From Deltaproteobacteria bacterium (GTDB lineage: Bacteria > Myxococcota_A > Polyangia > Haliangiales > Haliangiaceae): 35,729 nt of DNA. The notes beneath the pieces are model-generated. The model searched no databases, was not told the DNA's origin, and saw only the letters and a program-made list of their open reading frames with translations. The stretch spans positions 1-35,729 of the forward strand of contig JAIOQA010000296.1 in assembly GCA_021413675.1 (NCBI GenBank), in the 5' to 3' direction. Positions within the stretch are counted from its first letter, which is position 1, and every line of letters begins with the position of its first letter. Positions 7,355-17,537 of this stretch are shown here, in pieces. Both the position numbers and the translations under genes were made by a program.

Positions 7355-9133
7355 TCAGCTCTGCGGCAGCAGCGTCCGCAGCAGATCGGCGAGCTCGTGG
7401 GCGCGGTACGGCTTGGCCAGCCGATGCGGCACCGCGGCGGGATCGACGGTGTCGACGTGGCCGGAGATCACCACGACCGGGAGCTCGGGCCGGAGGCGGG
7501 TGAGCTCGGCGGCGAGCGCGACGCCCGACATGCCCGGCATGCTGTGATCGGTGATGACCAGATCGGCGGCGCGCGGGTCGACGCGCAGGAGCGCGAGCGC
7601 GTCCTCGGGCCGCGCGAAGGTCGTCGCCTGGTAGCCGAGCCGCTCGAGGCTGCGCGCGCCGGCGCGCAGCAGCGCGACCTCGTCGTCGATGAAGAAGATC
7701 CGCTGGCCGCGGCCGGGCGGGACCTCGCGCGCGGGCTGCGGCGGCGCGGCCTCGGCGGGCTCGGCCACGGCGGGCAAGAGCACCTCGAACGACGTGCCGT
7801 GCCCGGGCTCGCTGGTCACGCTGATCGCGCCGCCGTGCTCGTCGAGGATGCCGTGGACCACCGCGAGGCCCAGGCCCGCGCCCTTGCCCTTGCTCTTGGT
7901 CGTGAAGAACGGCTCGAAGATCCGATCGCGGGTCGCGGCGTCCATGCCGCAGCCGGTGTCGGTGATCGTGATGCGCGCGTAGCGTCCGGGCGGCACCGCG
8001 CCCGCGGTGGTCGTGGTGATCGTGTCGACGCGGATCTCGACGCGCCCGCTGGCGGGCTCGATCGCGTGCCACGCGTTGGTGCCGAGGTTCATGAACACCT
8101 GGTGCAGGCGCGTCGGATCGGCCAGCACGTGCGGCACGTCGTCGGCGAGCACGACGTCGAGCGCGATCGCCGCCGGCATCGCCGCGCGCAGGAAGCCGAC
8201 CGCCTCCTGCACGACCGTGCGCAGCGGCAGCACCGTCATCGTCGACGGCTCCTTGTGGCTGAACATCAGGATCTGTCGCACCAGCTCGGTGGCCCGGGTC
8301 GCGCCCAGCTCGATCGCGTGCAGGCTCTCGTGCGCGGGATGGGTCGCGTCCAGATCGCCGCGCACCAGCTCGAGGTTCGCCACGACCGACGCGAGGATGT
8401 TGTTGAAGTCGTGCGCGATGCCGCCGGCGAGCGTGCCGATCGCCTGCATCTTCTGGGCGTGGCGCAGCTGGGCCTCGAGCGCGAGGCGCTCGTTCTCGGC
8501 CTTCATCCGGCGGGCCTGCTCGGCGGCGAGATCGCGCTCGCGGGCCAGCGCCCGGGTCAGGGCGCTGCGGAAGTGGCGCTGCGGCACGCTCGACGCGAAC
8601 CACACCAGCCACGCGGTGAGCAGCGAGATCACCAGCGTGAACGCGATCGTGGCGTGGGCGGCGTGGGGCAGGACGTCCTGGTGTTCGAGCACGGCGATCG
8701 TGATCGCCAGCGCCGTCGCCAGCGCGGTCGCGATCACGCTGCCGCGGCGGCCGTAGGTCCACGCCGACACCACGATCACGAAGTAGATGAGCTTCCAGGC
8801 CGGCGCGTCGATGCCGCCGTTCAGCGTGAGGCCAAAGACCGTGGCGCCGGCGAGGGCGACCAGGCAGACCGCGAGCGCCCGGTCGTACCGCGCGCGGTGC
8901 GTGGCGAGCCACGCCACCATCAACATCCCGAGCGCGAAGCCGGGCGGGACGAAGCGCAGCGGCTGATCGAGGCTGGTCGCCGCGACGAGGACCACCGCGC
9001 CGGCGGCGGCGAGCACGCCGATCGGGACGACGCGCGTCAGCACGTCGGCGATCACCGCGTTCTCGATGCCGCGGATCTCCGCAGCGGCCGTCAGCCGGTC
9101 ATCCTCGCTCGCGCGCGGTCGTTCCACCTTCAT
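7355..9133 (-). CDS. membrane hybrid histidine kinase with C-terminal receiver (downstream copy)
   Basis: 592 residues. About six hydrophobic segments fill residues 30-190 and form the sensor; there is no large periplasmic domain. A short coiled-coil (ERDLAAEQARRMKAENERL) leads into the HisKA domain with its phospho-accepting His at 241 (GGIAHDFNNIL). The HATPase domain shows the N box (FMNLGTNAWHA), G1 (DTGCGMD), F box (IFEPFFTTK) and G2 (GKGAGLGLAVVHGI). A receiver follows with FIDDE, phospho-acceptor D529 (VITDHSMPGMSG) and a KPY lysine. It therefore autophosphorylates and passes phosphate to its own receiver; no output or HPt domain is present. The start ATG has a GGGGGA Shine-Dalgarno. 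It lies 84 bp downstream of a close paralogue on the same strand. The ligand is unknown. Confidence 0.93.
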   Translation of the reverse strand: MKVERPRASEDDRLTAAAEIRGIENAVIADVLTRVVPIGVLAAAGAVVLVAATSLDQPLRFVPPGFALGMLMVAWLATHRARYDRALAVCLVALAGATVFGLTLNGGIDAPAWKLIYFVIVVSAWTYGRRGSVIATALATALAITIAVLEHQDVLPHAAHATIAFTLVISLLTAWLVWFASSVPQRHFRSALTRALARERDLAAEQARRMKAENERLALEAQLRHAQKMQAIGTLAGGIAHDFNNILASVVANLELVRGDLDATHPAHESLHAIELGATRATELVRQILMFSHKEPSTMTVLPLRTVVQEAVGFLRAAMPAAIALDVVLADDVPHVLADPTRLHQVFMNLGTNAWHAIEPASGRVEIRVDTITTTTAGAVPPGRYARITITDTGCGMDAATRDRIFEPFFTTKSKGKGAGLGLAVVHGILDEHGGAISVTSEPGHGTSFEVLLPAVAEPAEAAPPQPAREVPPGRGQRIFFIDDEVALLRAGARSLERLGYQATTFARPEDALALLRVDPRAADLVITDHSMPGMSGVALAAELTRLRPELPVVVISGHVDTVDPAAVPHRLAKPYRAHELADLLRTLLPQS

Positions 9134-9217
9134 CGTCCCCCGCGCCGATCATAGACGATGGTCGGCGCGCGTGCGCCGCAATGTGTCGTCTCGGTAATCC
9201 TCGCAGCACTGCGCGGG

Positions 9218-11017
<1,800 letters not shown>

Positions 11018-11218
11018 CGGTGGCTCGCCTCGATGGTAATCGACCGGTTCGCGGGTCAGTGAACCGCTGAGTCGCCGTCGGTGCCGCGGGGCGTCGCGGT
11101 GGGGATGGAGTCGCCGAACCGGTGGGCCGCCGCCGCGAGCGCGCGGCGATCCTCGAATGAATCGAGCAGCTTCTCGCGATCGAAGGGATGGCATGTCGGT
11201 TGCTGTGGAGAAGTGCCG

Positions 11219-12067
11219 ATGTACCGCCTGGTCGCCGCGCTCGCGCTCGCTGGATGTGTCGTTGGCCCGGACCCGGGTGGCGGAGGCGTCATCGCCGATG
11301 CCGCGCCGGGCGGGACGGTCGCCGACGCCCGCGATCTGTCGGCGCCCGATGGCGGCGCGGACGCCGCCGCGTCGAGCGGCGTGACCTGCGCTGACCCCGG
11401 GCTCCTGTTCTGCGACGACTTCGAGGATCTCGCGCCCGGGCCCGCGACCAGCGCGCGGTGGACACCCGAGACCGCGAACGGCGAGGTCACGATCGATGGC
11501 ACCCACGCCCGCGGCGCGCGCGCGCTGCACGTGCACACCACCGGCAACGGCCGCGGCCTGATCCGCGTGAACGGCTTCGCGCCGCCGGCCAACAGCTTCT
11601 ACGCGCGCGCCCACGTGTGGGTCGATGGCTTCCCGAGCGCGCCCGACTACGCGCACTTCACGATGGTCGAGCTCGCCGGCAACGGCGGCGGCGTGGTGCG
11701 CCCGATCGGCGGCCAGTACATCCCGTCGGCGGGCAAGAGCCTGTGGGGCGTGGGCAGCGACGGTGGCGCGACCGGCGACTGGACGCGCTGGCAGACCACC
11801 GCGCCCGCCGAGGGCGGCAAGTGGGTGTGCCTCGAGTGGCAGCTCGCGGCGACCGACAACGCGATCAACGTGTGGATCGACGGCGTCGCGCACCCCGAGA
11901 TGGGCGTGACGACCAAGGACCACGGCGGCAGCACCGTCGACTTCGTGTTCCCGAGCTTCACGTCGATCTGGTTCGGCTGGTGGCTCTACCAGGGCGGCCC
12001 GACCCCGGGCCAGTTCGACGTCTGGTTCGACGACATCGCGGTCGGCGCCAGCCGGCTCGGCTGCTGA
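11219..12067 (+). CDS. lipoprotein with jelly-roll (Cip1/polysaccharide-lyase-like) domain
   Basis: 282 residues. ATG 11219 is preceded by GGAGAAG and opens a short lipoprotein signal (MYRLVAALALAGC) with the lipid-carrying Cys at 13. A low-complexity Asp/Ala/Gly linker follows to about residue 55. The rest is one beta-rich domain starting LLFCDDFEDLAPGP, with a pattern (ARALHVHTTGNG, YARAHVWVDGFP, WVCLEWQLAATDNAINVWIDGV, FDVWFDDIAVG) typical of concanavalin-like or jelly-roll folds such as Cip1 and polysaccharide lyases. The role is probably carbohydrate binding or cleavage at the cell surface. I cannot identify catalytic residues with confidence. An open frame runs further upstream but lacks a signal peptide, so the later start is preferred. 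It is divergent from the hybrid kinase and convergent, with a 3-bp gap, with the ATPase. Confidence 0.8.
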   Translation: MYRLVAALALAGCVVGPDPGGGGVIADAAPGGTVADARDLSAPDGGADAAASSGVTCADPGLLFCDDFEDLAPGPATSARWTPETANGEVTIDGTHARGARALHVHTTGNGRGLIRVNGFAPPANSFYARAHVWVDGFPSAPDYAHFTMVELAGNGGGVVRPIGGQYIPSAGKSLWGVGSDGGATGDWTRWQTTAPAEGGKWVCLEWQLAATDNAINVWIDGVAHPEMGVTTKDHGGSTVDFVFPSFTSIWFGWWLYQGGPTPGQFDVWFDDIAVGASRLGC

Positions 12068-12070
12068 GCG

Positions 12071-12820
12071 CTACTCGTCGTCGGCGTCGAACAGGTGGCG
12101 AAAGAACCGCGCCGGGCTGGCGAGGAAGTCGCGCGTGAGCTGGAAGTGCTCGGTGTCCTCGTAGGCGATCGGCGCGGCGCCATCGACGCCGAGGGCGTAG
12201 ATCGTCGCGCGCGGGTAGGCCATGAGGATCGGCGAGTGGGTCGCGATCACGAACTGCGAGCCGCGCTGCCGGACCAGCTGATCGATGATCTTGAGCAGCG
12301 ACAGCTGGCGCGACGGCGACAGCGCGGCCTCGGGCTCGTCGAGGAGATACAGGCCATCGCCGCGGAAGCGATGGTTGGCGAGCGCCAGGAACGACTCGCC
12401 GTGCGACTGCGCGTGCAGCGAGCGGTCGCCGTAGCCGCTCGCGCCGGTCTCGTCGACGTAGGTCGCGGCGTTGTAGAAGCTCTCGGCGCGCAGGAAGAAG
12501 CCATCGCGCTCGCGCCGCATGCCGCGCACCAGCCGCAGCGCGTCCTTGAGCGCGGACGACTCGGGCCGCGTCGCGAAGCTGAAGTTCTTCGAGCCGCCCT
12601 CGGCGTTGAAGCCCGCGGCCTGGGCGATCGCCTCGATCAGGGTCGACTTGCCCGAGCCGTTCTCGCCGACCAGGAACGTGACCTGCGGGTGGAGCGCGAG
12701 CGACTCGAGCGTGCGGATCGCGGGGATCGCGAACGGGTAGACCTCGAAGCTCGGCACGCGGTCGCGCAAGAGCTCGACCGCGCGCACGAAGGCGTCGGGT
12801 TCGCGCGCGCGGCGGGCCAT
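12071..12820 (-). CDS. AAA (SMC/RecF-like) ATPase
   Basis: 249 residues with a complete ABC-class ATPase core. The Walker A is GENGSGKST at 52-60, the signature-like SHGES at 139-143, Walker B LYLLDEPE at 157-164, and the H-loop His (ATHSP) at 195. The insertion between Walker A and the signature is short and holds no long coiled-coil. There is no Toprim or nuclease domain, so it is not a full OLD nuclease. Small stand-alone proteins of this AAA_15/AAA_21-like type are common and their roles are mostly unknown; some are partners in defence modules. No nuclease or reverse transcriptase gene adjoins it, so a defence role is not supported here. TATCGT lies 6-11 bases before the ATG and there is no Shine-Dalgarno. 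The promoter region of 38 bp is shared with the divergent phospholipase-like gene. Confidence 0.9.
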   Translation of the reverse strand: MARRAREPDAFVRAVELLRDRVPSFEVYPFAIPAIRTLESLALHPQVTFLVGENGSGKSTLIEAIAQAAGFNAEGGSKNFSFATRPESSALKDALRLVRGMRRERDGFFLRAESFYNAATYVDETGASGYGDRSLHAQSHGESFLALANHRFRGDGLYLLDEPEAALSPSRQLSLLKIIDQLVRQRGSQFVIATHSPILMAYPRATIYALGVDGAAPIAYEDTEHFQLTRDFLASPARFFRHLFDADDE

Positions 12821-12825
12821 GCCTC

Positions 12826-12852
12826 ACGATAGCGCACCGCGCGTGCTATCCC
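12826..12852. promoter_or_regulatory. divergent leaderless-type promoters with partial palindrome
   Basis: The 38-bp gap between the ATPase (-) and phospholipase-like (+) genes holds TATCGT on the minus strand (12826-12831, -6 to -11 of its ATG) and TATCCC on the plus strand (12847-12852, -7 to -12 of its ATG). They sit in a two-fold symmetric element, GATAGC (12828-12833) and GCTATC (12845-12850) with an 11-base spacer. Neither start has a Shine-Dalgarno. Confidence 0.45.
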
Positions 12853-12858
12853 TGCGCC

Positions 12859-13782
12859 ATGCCGGCCGAAGGGATCCATCTCACCGCGCTGCGCGAGGCG
12901 CTGGCCTCGCCGCGGATCGATCCGGCCGTGCGCCGGCGCGTGGTGCGGCGCGAGGACCACGCGCGGCTGGGCGCGCTGCTCGTCGATCTGCCGTACTTCC
13001 ACCGCTACGTCGAGGAGGTCGTGCGCTACGCGCTGCACGTCACCGCGAAGCCGTCGCCGTGGGGCGCCGAGCTGCACGAGGGCGGGGCGATCGCGCTGCT
13101 CGATGGCGTGCTGGCGGTGGCCCGCGAGCGCCAGGACGAGGCGGTCGGCGCGATGGCGCTCGGCCTGGCCTCGCACCTCGCGATCGATCGCGCGCTGCAC
13201 CCGCTCATCAACGCGCTCGCGCGCGCGAACCCGGTCGGCGCCGACCTCGGCTCGGCGCACCGCGAGGTCGAGAAGTTCCAGTCGATCGTCTTCCACGAGC
13301 GCTACCACGACCGCGATCTGATGGGCCGCGCCGGGATGCGCGAGTACCTGGTGATCCACGCCGCGCGCCGCCTCGACGACGCCGCCCTCGGCGGCGCGAT
13401 CCTCGCGGCGTACACCCGCGCGTTCGGGCGCGCGCCGAGCGCGCGGGCGCTGGTCGGCTTCGGCCGGGGCTACGACGCGCACACGCGCCTGCTCGCGTCG
13501 CCGATCGGCCGCCGCATCGCGCCGCCCGCCGAGAAGGCGCGGGCCATCCCGATCTACCTGCACGGCGCGTGGGGCACGTTCGAGGCGTGCCTCGAGGCCG
13601 CGATCGCCGCGTCGCTGCCGGTCATCGAGGCCGCCTGCGCGGTGCTCGACGCCAGCGCGCGCGAGCTGGATGCGGCGCAGGCGCGGCTGCATCGCGTGCT
13701 GCCGCCCGGGACGATCGACCCCGATGGCGTCGGGGTCGATCTCGGTCAGCCGTTCGTGGTCGCGCTGCCGATGGCTGCCTGA
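12859..13782 (+). CDS. zinc-dependent phospholipase C-like protein
   Basis: 307 residues, no signal peptide. The sequence is almost all helical and carries regularly placed His/Asp pairs: H48, ASHLAIDRALHP (H106, D110, H114), AHREVEKFQ (H134, E138) and FHERYHDRD (H146, H150). This matches the layout of the zinc-dependent phospholipase C / S1-P1-like fold, where such residues bind a tri-metal site. The family includes phospholipases and many uncharacterised cytoplasmic proteins in bacteria, so a lipid or phosphoester hydrolase is likely but the substrate is unknown. A TATCCC hexamer sits at -12 to -7 and there is no Shine-Dalgarno. Its end is 4 bp from the end of the convergent secreted protein. 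Length is a little above the family domain, with an extra C-terminal helical part. Confidence 0.7.
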   Translation: MPAEGIHLTALREALASPRIDPAVRRRVVRREDHARLGALLVDLPYFHRYVEEVVRYALHVTAKPSPWGAELHEGGAIALLDGVLAVARERQDEAVGAMALGLASHLAIDRALHPLINALARANPVGADLGSAHREVEKFQSIVFHERYHDRDLMGRAGMREYLVIHAARRLDDAALGGAILAAYTRAFGRAPSARALVGFGRGYDAHTRLLASPIGRRIAPPAEKARAIPIYLHGAWGTFEACLEAAIAASLPVIEAACAVLDASARELDAAQARLHRVLPPGTIDPDGVGVDLGQPFVVALPMAA

Positions 13783-13786
13783 CCCG

Positions 13787-15355
13787 TCACGGGTAGTGCG
13801 CGACGAGCGTCAGGCCCGCGTACGCGGCGTAGCCGCGCAGCATGATGTAGTAGTCGGCGGCCGCCGGGCTCGTGATCGTGCAGGTCTCGGCGTTGCCGTT
13901 CTTGTACGGGCGGCAGTCGTAGGTCGTCGTCGTCGGGTTGGAGCCCTTGCGCACGTAGAGGTCGGCGTCGCCGGTGCCGCCGCTGGTCTGCACGACGAGG
14001 CTGGTCTGGCCCGCGGGCACGGTGATCTTGTAGTAGGTCAGCGAGCTCTTCGCGCCGGAGATGCCGGTCACCGGCACGTTGTTCGAGAGCGTGTTGCCGC
14101 CGACGGTGGCGACGGTGATCGAGCCGGTCGCGGTGTGGGTCGTCGAGCCGGCGGTGCCGGTGATCGTGAACGTGCTGCTACCGGTCGCGGTGGTGGACGC
14201 CGCCACGGTCAGGGTCGAGCTGCCACCGGCGGTGACCGTGGCCGGGCTGAACGACCCGGTCACGCCGCTGGGCAGGCCGGCGATCGAGAGCGCGACCGAC
14301 TGCGAGCTGCCGTTGACCGCGGTGGTGGTGACGGCGAAGGTCGTCGACGCGCCCGGCGCGATCGTCGCGCTCGCCGGCGACGCGCCGACGGTGAAGTCGG
14401 GCGTGGTCGAGACCGCGCGGGTCGTGATGCAGTCCTTCTGCTGGTTCGAGAACTCCTTCTGGATCGTGTAGGTCTGGCCGTCGGTGCCGACGAACGTGCC
14501 CTGCTGGCCGTTGCAGATGTCGCCGATCTCGCCGTTGGTGGTGTCGTACCAGGCGAGCGGCGGACCGACGACGGTCGCGAGCCCGACCTCGGCGTCGGTG
14601 ACGGCCTCGATCAGCTCGTGCGAGGCGATCGACTGCTGGTTGCCGAACGCCGTCGAGCTCCCGCAGCCGGTCGCGCAACCGCCGGTCACGTCGGGCATGA
14701 CGCCGTAGTAGACGTTCTGGCTGCCGATCTTGAACGTGCCGTGATACGCGCAGAAGCCGCCCGAGACGCATGACTTGGCGCCGTCCGGCGAGGTGTTGGT
14801 CTTGCCCTTCGGGAAGTGGACCATGTAGATGACGTTGTCGTCGGGCGCGGGCAGGGTGCCCGCGGCGATCTGCGCGTTGAGCTCGGCCTGCACGCTCGCG
14901 TCGGCGATCGTCGTGCCGTTGCGGGCCGACGCCGGCGCGATCTGGATCGACTGCAGGAACGAGCCGCGACCGAGCGTCTGCGCCGGCGAGCTGGTGTTGT
15001 ACTCGTTCAGCCAGTCGTACACGCCGCTGGACACCATCTGCGAGTACGACGACGCCATGCTCGGCGCGGTGTTGCTCGTCAGCTGCGGGATATAGGTGCC
15101 GGAGCCGTACAGCACCTGCACGACCTTCACGTTCTGGATGACCTTGCCGCCGTAGTAGTTCAGCTTGGCGCCGGCGGGCGCGCTGAAGATGTGCGGCGCG
15201 CTGGGATCGCGCCACGGCATGGAGTGGACCTGATCGGTGAAGGTCACGTCGTCTTCCGAGCCGTCTTCCGCAGGTGCGTCGACACACGCGGTCATCGACC
15301 AGCCAGCCAGACACGCGAGCGCGATCGAGCGAAGGTGCTGCAGTTGCGATTTCAT
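13787..15355 (-). CDS. secreted lipoprotein: HELIEAVTD metallopeptidase-like domain, Ig-like and PPC domains
   Basis: 522 residues from ATG 15355, with AGGGGAG about 8-14 bases upstream. The signal ends SMTAC with a lipid-attachment Cys at 24. Residues 60-310 form the main domain: an EXORDIUM-like opening (LNYYGGKVIQNVKVVQVLYG), then SHELIEAVTD at 245-254 followed by AWYDTTNGEIGDIC. The His/Glu/Asp of this motif look like a metal site. Residues about 318-420 are a Thr/Ser-rich Ig-like domain (GLPSGVTGSFSPATVTAGGSSTLTV is typical). Residues about 425-522 are a pre-peptidase C-terminal (PPC) domain (TSGGTGDADLYVRKG, TCTI, YYIMLRGYAAYAG), which is often found on secreted proteases. The product is probably a surface or secreted protease or adhesin. 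Catalysis is inferred from the motif only. An in-frame upstream Met lacks a signal sequence. Confidence 0.82.
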   Translation of the reverse strand: MKSQLQHLRSIALACLAGWSMTACVDAPAEDGSEDDVTFTDQVHSMPWRDPSAPHIFSAPAGAKLNYYGGKVIQNVKVVQVLYGSGTYIPQLTSNTAPSMASSYSQMVSSGVYDWLNEYNTSSPAQTLGRGSFLQSIQIAPASARNGTTIADASVQAELNAQIAAGTLPAPDDNVIYMVHFPKGKTNTSPDGAKSCVSGGFCAYHGTFKIGSQNVYYGVMPDVTGGCATGCGSSTAFGNQQSIASHELIEAVTDAEVGLATVVGPPLAWYDTTNGEIGDICNGQQGTFVGTDGQTYTIQKEFSNQQKDCITTRAVSTTPDFTVGASPASATIAPGASTTFAVTTTAVNGSSQSVALSIAGLPSGVTGSFSPATVTAGGSSTLTVAASTTATGSSTFTITGTAGSTTHTATGSITVATVGGNTLSNNVPVTGISGAKSSLTYYKITVPAGQTSLVVQTSGGTGDADLYVRKGSNPTTTTYDCRPYKNGNAETCTITSPAAADYYIMLRGYAAYAGLTLVAHYP

Positions 15356-15946
15356 GGTTGCGAGGCTCCCCTGTCGTACCGAGTACTGTTGGTGTTCCTG
15401 AACCCGCATGAAGGGCCAGGAAGGCCCGACGTGCACAGGCACTCTGCGCGGCGTCGGCGTGGGCTCGCCACATCTCGTCGCTGACCGGTGCTCGACGAGA
15501 AGGCGCGGTCACCGCGTGTGCGATGACAGCGCCGCGGTGCGATCTCGGCACGCGATCGCGACCCGTGATCGAGATTCCGGACGGCGGCTTACGGAATCGC
15601 GCCGCGACTGTGCAAGCGCCTGCACAGTCGCGCCATGGTGGCTCACGGCGCAGGCGCGCGCGCGTTCGCCGAGGGTGAGAGCGCAACCGTTGCGTGCGCG
15701 GGGACGCGATCCACGCGCGCCGGGTGTCGCCCGCGCGCCGCACGACGCGGCGCGGTGGCGACCTGCGCGAACGCGGCGCCGGCGTTGATCGAGAGGTCGA
15801 CGAGCGCATCGGTGTGGCGGGCGAGGTGACCGTCACCGCGACCGATGACCCTGCGGTCCAGCGCATCGCGTACCACGTGACCCGGGCGCGTCGAGTAGCC
15901 GCCCCCGCTTGCGCCCGCGCGGGTTCGTGCATCTACTCGCGCGAGC
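15356..15946. other. 591-bp gene-free region
   Basis: This lies between two divergent genes and must carry both promoters. It is visibly less GC-rich near 15376-15400. I see a perfect 12-bp hairpin (15603-15632), a 7-bp inverted repeat (15573-15579 with 15592-15598) just before it, and no convincing coding frame. A TACTCG hexamer at 15934-15939 lies 13-8 bases before the transporter ATG. Confidence 0.6.
15603..15632. promoter_or_regulatory. perfect 12-bp inverted repeat, 6-base loop
   Basis: Arms CGCGACTGTGCA (15603-15614) and TGCACAGTCGCG (15621-15632) flank the loop AGCGCC. No T-run follows on either strand, so it is not a standard intrinsic terminator. It is about 250 bp from the secreted-protein start and 315 bp from the transporter start; operator or structured RNA are both possible. 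Confidence 0.55.
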
Positions 15947-17410
15947 ATGTCTGACGAGATCATCCACGCCGACGGCCGCGTCGAGCTCGCGTCGCACGAC
16001 GAGATCGCGCGCTCGGCGCTGTACAACCACGACCTCGCGCCGGTGCGGGTCGCCGATCGCACGTGGTCGACGTGGGACTTCGCGGCGCTGTGGGTCTCGA
16101 TGGCCCACTGCATCCCGACCTACACGCTGGCCGCGACGCTCATCGCCGCGGGCATGGCGTGGTGGCAGGCGCTGGGCACGATCCTCCTCGGCAACCTGAT
16201 CGTGCTGGTGCCGATCCTGCTCAACTCCCACCCGGGCACCAAGTACGGCATCCCGTTCCCGGTGTTCGCGCGCGCGGCCTACGGCGTGCGCGGCTCGAAC
16301 CTGCCGGCGATGATGCGCGCGCTGGTGGCGTGCGGCTGGTTCGGCATCAACGCGTGGATCGGCGGCGAGGCGGTGCACACGCTGATGCTCGCGCTGTGGC
16401 CAGGCTGGGACACGGCGCTGGGCGCGTTCGGCGGCCACACCACGACCGAGTGGATCTCGTTCCTCGCGTTCTGGGCGCTCAACATCGCGGTGGTCTATCG
16501 CGGCATGGAGCTGCTGCGGAAAGTGGAGCGCTGGGCCGCGCCGTTCGTGCTGGTGATGACCGCGGCGCTGGTGTGGTGGGCGCTGGATGCCGCCAGCGGG
16601 CTCGGGCCGCTGGTCGAGCGCGGCGGCACGCTGCACGGCGCGGCGTTCTTCAAGGTGTTCATGCCGGCGCTCACCGGCGTGATCGCGTTCTGGTCGACCC
16701 TGTCGCTCAACATGCCGGACTTCACGCGGTTCGGGCGATCGCAGCGCGAGCAGGCGATCGGCCAGGTGGTCGCGCTGCCGACCACGATGACGGTGTTCGC
16801 GGCGATGGGCATCATCATCACGTCGGCGTCGGCGGTGATCTTCGGCGCCGCGGAGTGGGATCCGATGAAGCTGGCGCGCCACTTCCACTCGCCGGTGGTG
16901 GTCGCGATCGCGATGTTCACGGTGATCGTCGCGACGCTCGCGGTGAACATCGCGGCCAACACGGTGTCGCCGGCCAACGACTTCGCGAACGCGTTCCCCA
17001 AGCGCATCAGCTTCGCGACCGGCGGGCTCATCACCGGCGTGATCGGCATCGCGATGATGCCGTGGAAGCTGATGGAGGATCAGTCGAAGTACCTGGGCGA
17101 CTGGCTCGGCGGCTACGGCGGCATGCTGGGCTCGATCGCCGGCGTGCTGGTCGTCGACTACTGGGTCATCCGCAAGACCCGGCTGGTGCTGCGCGACCTG
17201 TACGTGGCCGACGGTGCGTACACCTACGATCGCGGCTGGCACTGGCCGGCGGTGATCGCGACGGTCACCGGCTGCGTGGTCGCGATCAGCGGCCGCTTCG
17301 TCGACGCGATCGCGTTCCTGTACCCGTACTCGTGGTTCCTCGGCTTCGGCGTGGCGGCGGGCCTCTACTACGCGCTGGCCCGGCGGCCCGACGTCCGCCC
17401 GGGTGCGTGA
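15947..17410 (+). CDS. NCS1-family nucleobase/hydantoin/allantoin transporter
   Basis: 487 residues with about 12 membrane segments, the usual length for nucleobase:cation symporter-1 proteins. Family landmarks are an N-terminal NHDLAPV and WSTWDFAALWVSM, HPGTKYGIPFPVFARAAYGVRGSNLPA in the TM2-3 region, WFGINAWIGG in TM3, and STLSLNMPDFTRFGRSQREQAIGQ. NCS1 symporters such as Mhp1 and PucI bring in hydantoins, allantoin or nucleobases with Na+ or H+. In TM3 an Asn stands where many relatives have a Gln in WFGxQxW, which may shift substrate choice; this is from memory of the family. No hydantoinase, allantoinase or purine-degradation gene is in the window, so the substrate cannot be deduced. 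The gene is alone, with a long upstream region. Confidence 0.9.
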   Translation: MSDEIIHADGRVELASHDEIARSALYNHDLAPVRVADRTWSTWDFAALWVSMAHCIPTYTLAATLIAAGMAWWQALGTILLGNLIVLVPILLNSHPGTKYGIPFPVFARAAYGVRGSNLPAMMRALVACGWFGINAWIGGEAVHTLMLALWPGWDTALGAFGGHTTTEWISFLAFWALNIAVVYRGMELLRKVERWAAPFVLVMTAALVWWALDAASGLGPLVERGGTLHGAAFFKVFMPALTGVIAFWSTLSLNMPDFTRFGRSQREQAIGQVVALPTTMTVFAAMGIIITSASAVIFGAAEWDPMKLARHFHSPVVVAIAMFTVIVATLAVNIAANTVSPANDFANAFPKRISFATGGLITGVIGIAMMPWKLMEDQSKYLGDWLGGYGGMLGSIAGVLVVDYWVIRKTRLVLRDLYVADGAYTYDRGWHWPAVIATVTGCVVAISGRFVDAIAFLYPYSWFLGFGVAAGLYYALARRPDVRPGA

Positions 17411-17502
17411 TGGCGCGCGACGGCGGCGACGATGTGCCCACATGCACCGGGTGATGTAGTCATGCGCTCGACACGCGCGAAGCGCGGCCCGCATTGCGCA
17501 CA

Positions 17503-17531
17503 TTGAGTCGGTGCACGGATTTCTCTAGGCT
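17503..17531 (+). promoter_or_regulatory. putative promoter TTGAGT-17-TAGGCT
   Basis: TTGAGT (17503-17508), 17-base spacer, TAGGCT (17526-17531). The -10 hexamer is exactly 12-7 bases before the GTG of the fibro-slime lipoprotein gene, implying a leaderless mRNA. It closely parallels the site upstream of the WS/DGAT gene. Confidence 0.5.
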
Positions 17532-17537
17532 GCGATC

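Noticed and set aside
11081..11218. N-terminal extension of the jelly-roll lipoprotein from an upstream ATG
   Set aside because: It would bury the lipoprotein signal 46 residues inside the protein. ATG 11219 has GGAGAAG upstream.
12071..12820. OLD-family or Septu-type defence nuclease
   Set aside because: The protein stops after the ATPase core, has no Toprim or HNH domain, and no nuclease gene is adjacent.
15603..15632. Hairpin as an intrinsic terminator
   Set aside because: No T-run on either strand, and it lies between divergent genes where no transcript should end.
15643..15910. Minus-strand open frame ending at 15643 with a plausible-looking run of residues
   Set aside because: Third-position GC is not clearly better than in the opposite frame, there is no start with a ribosome site, and no family is recognised. 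Both strands look equally open here.
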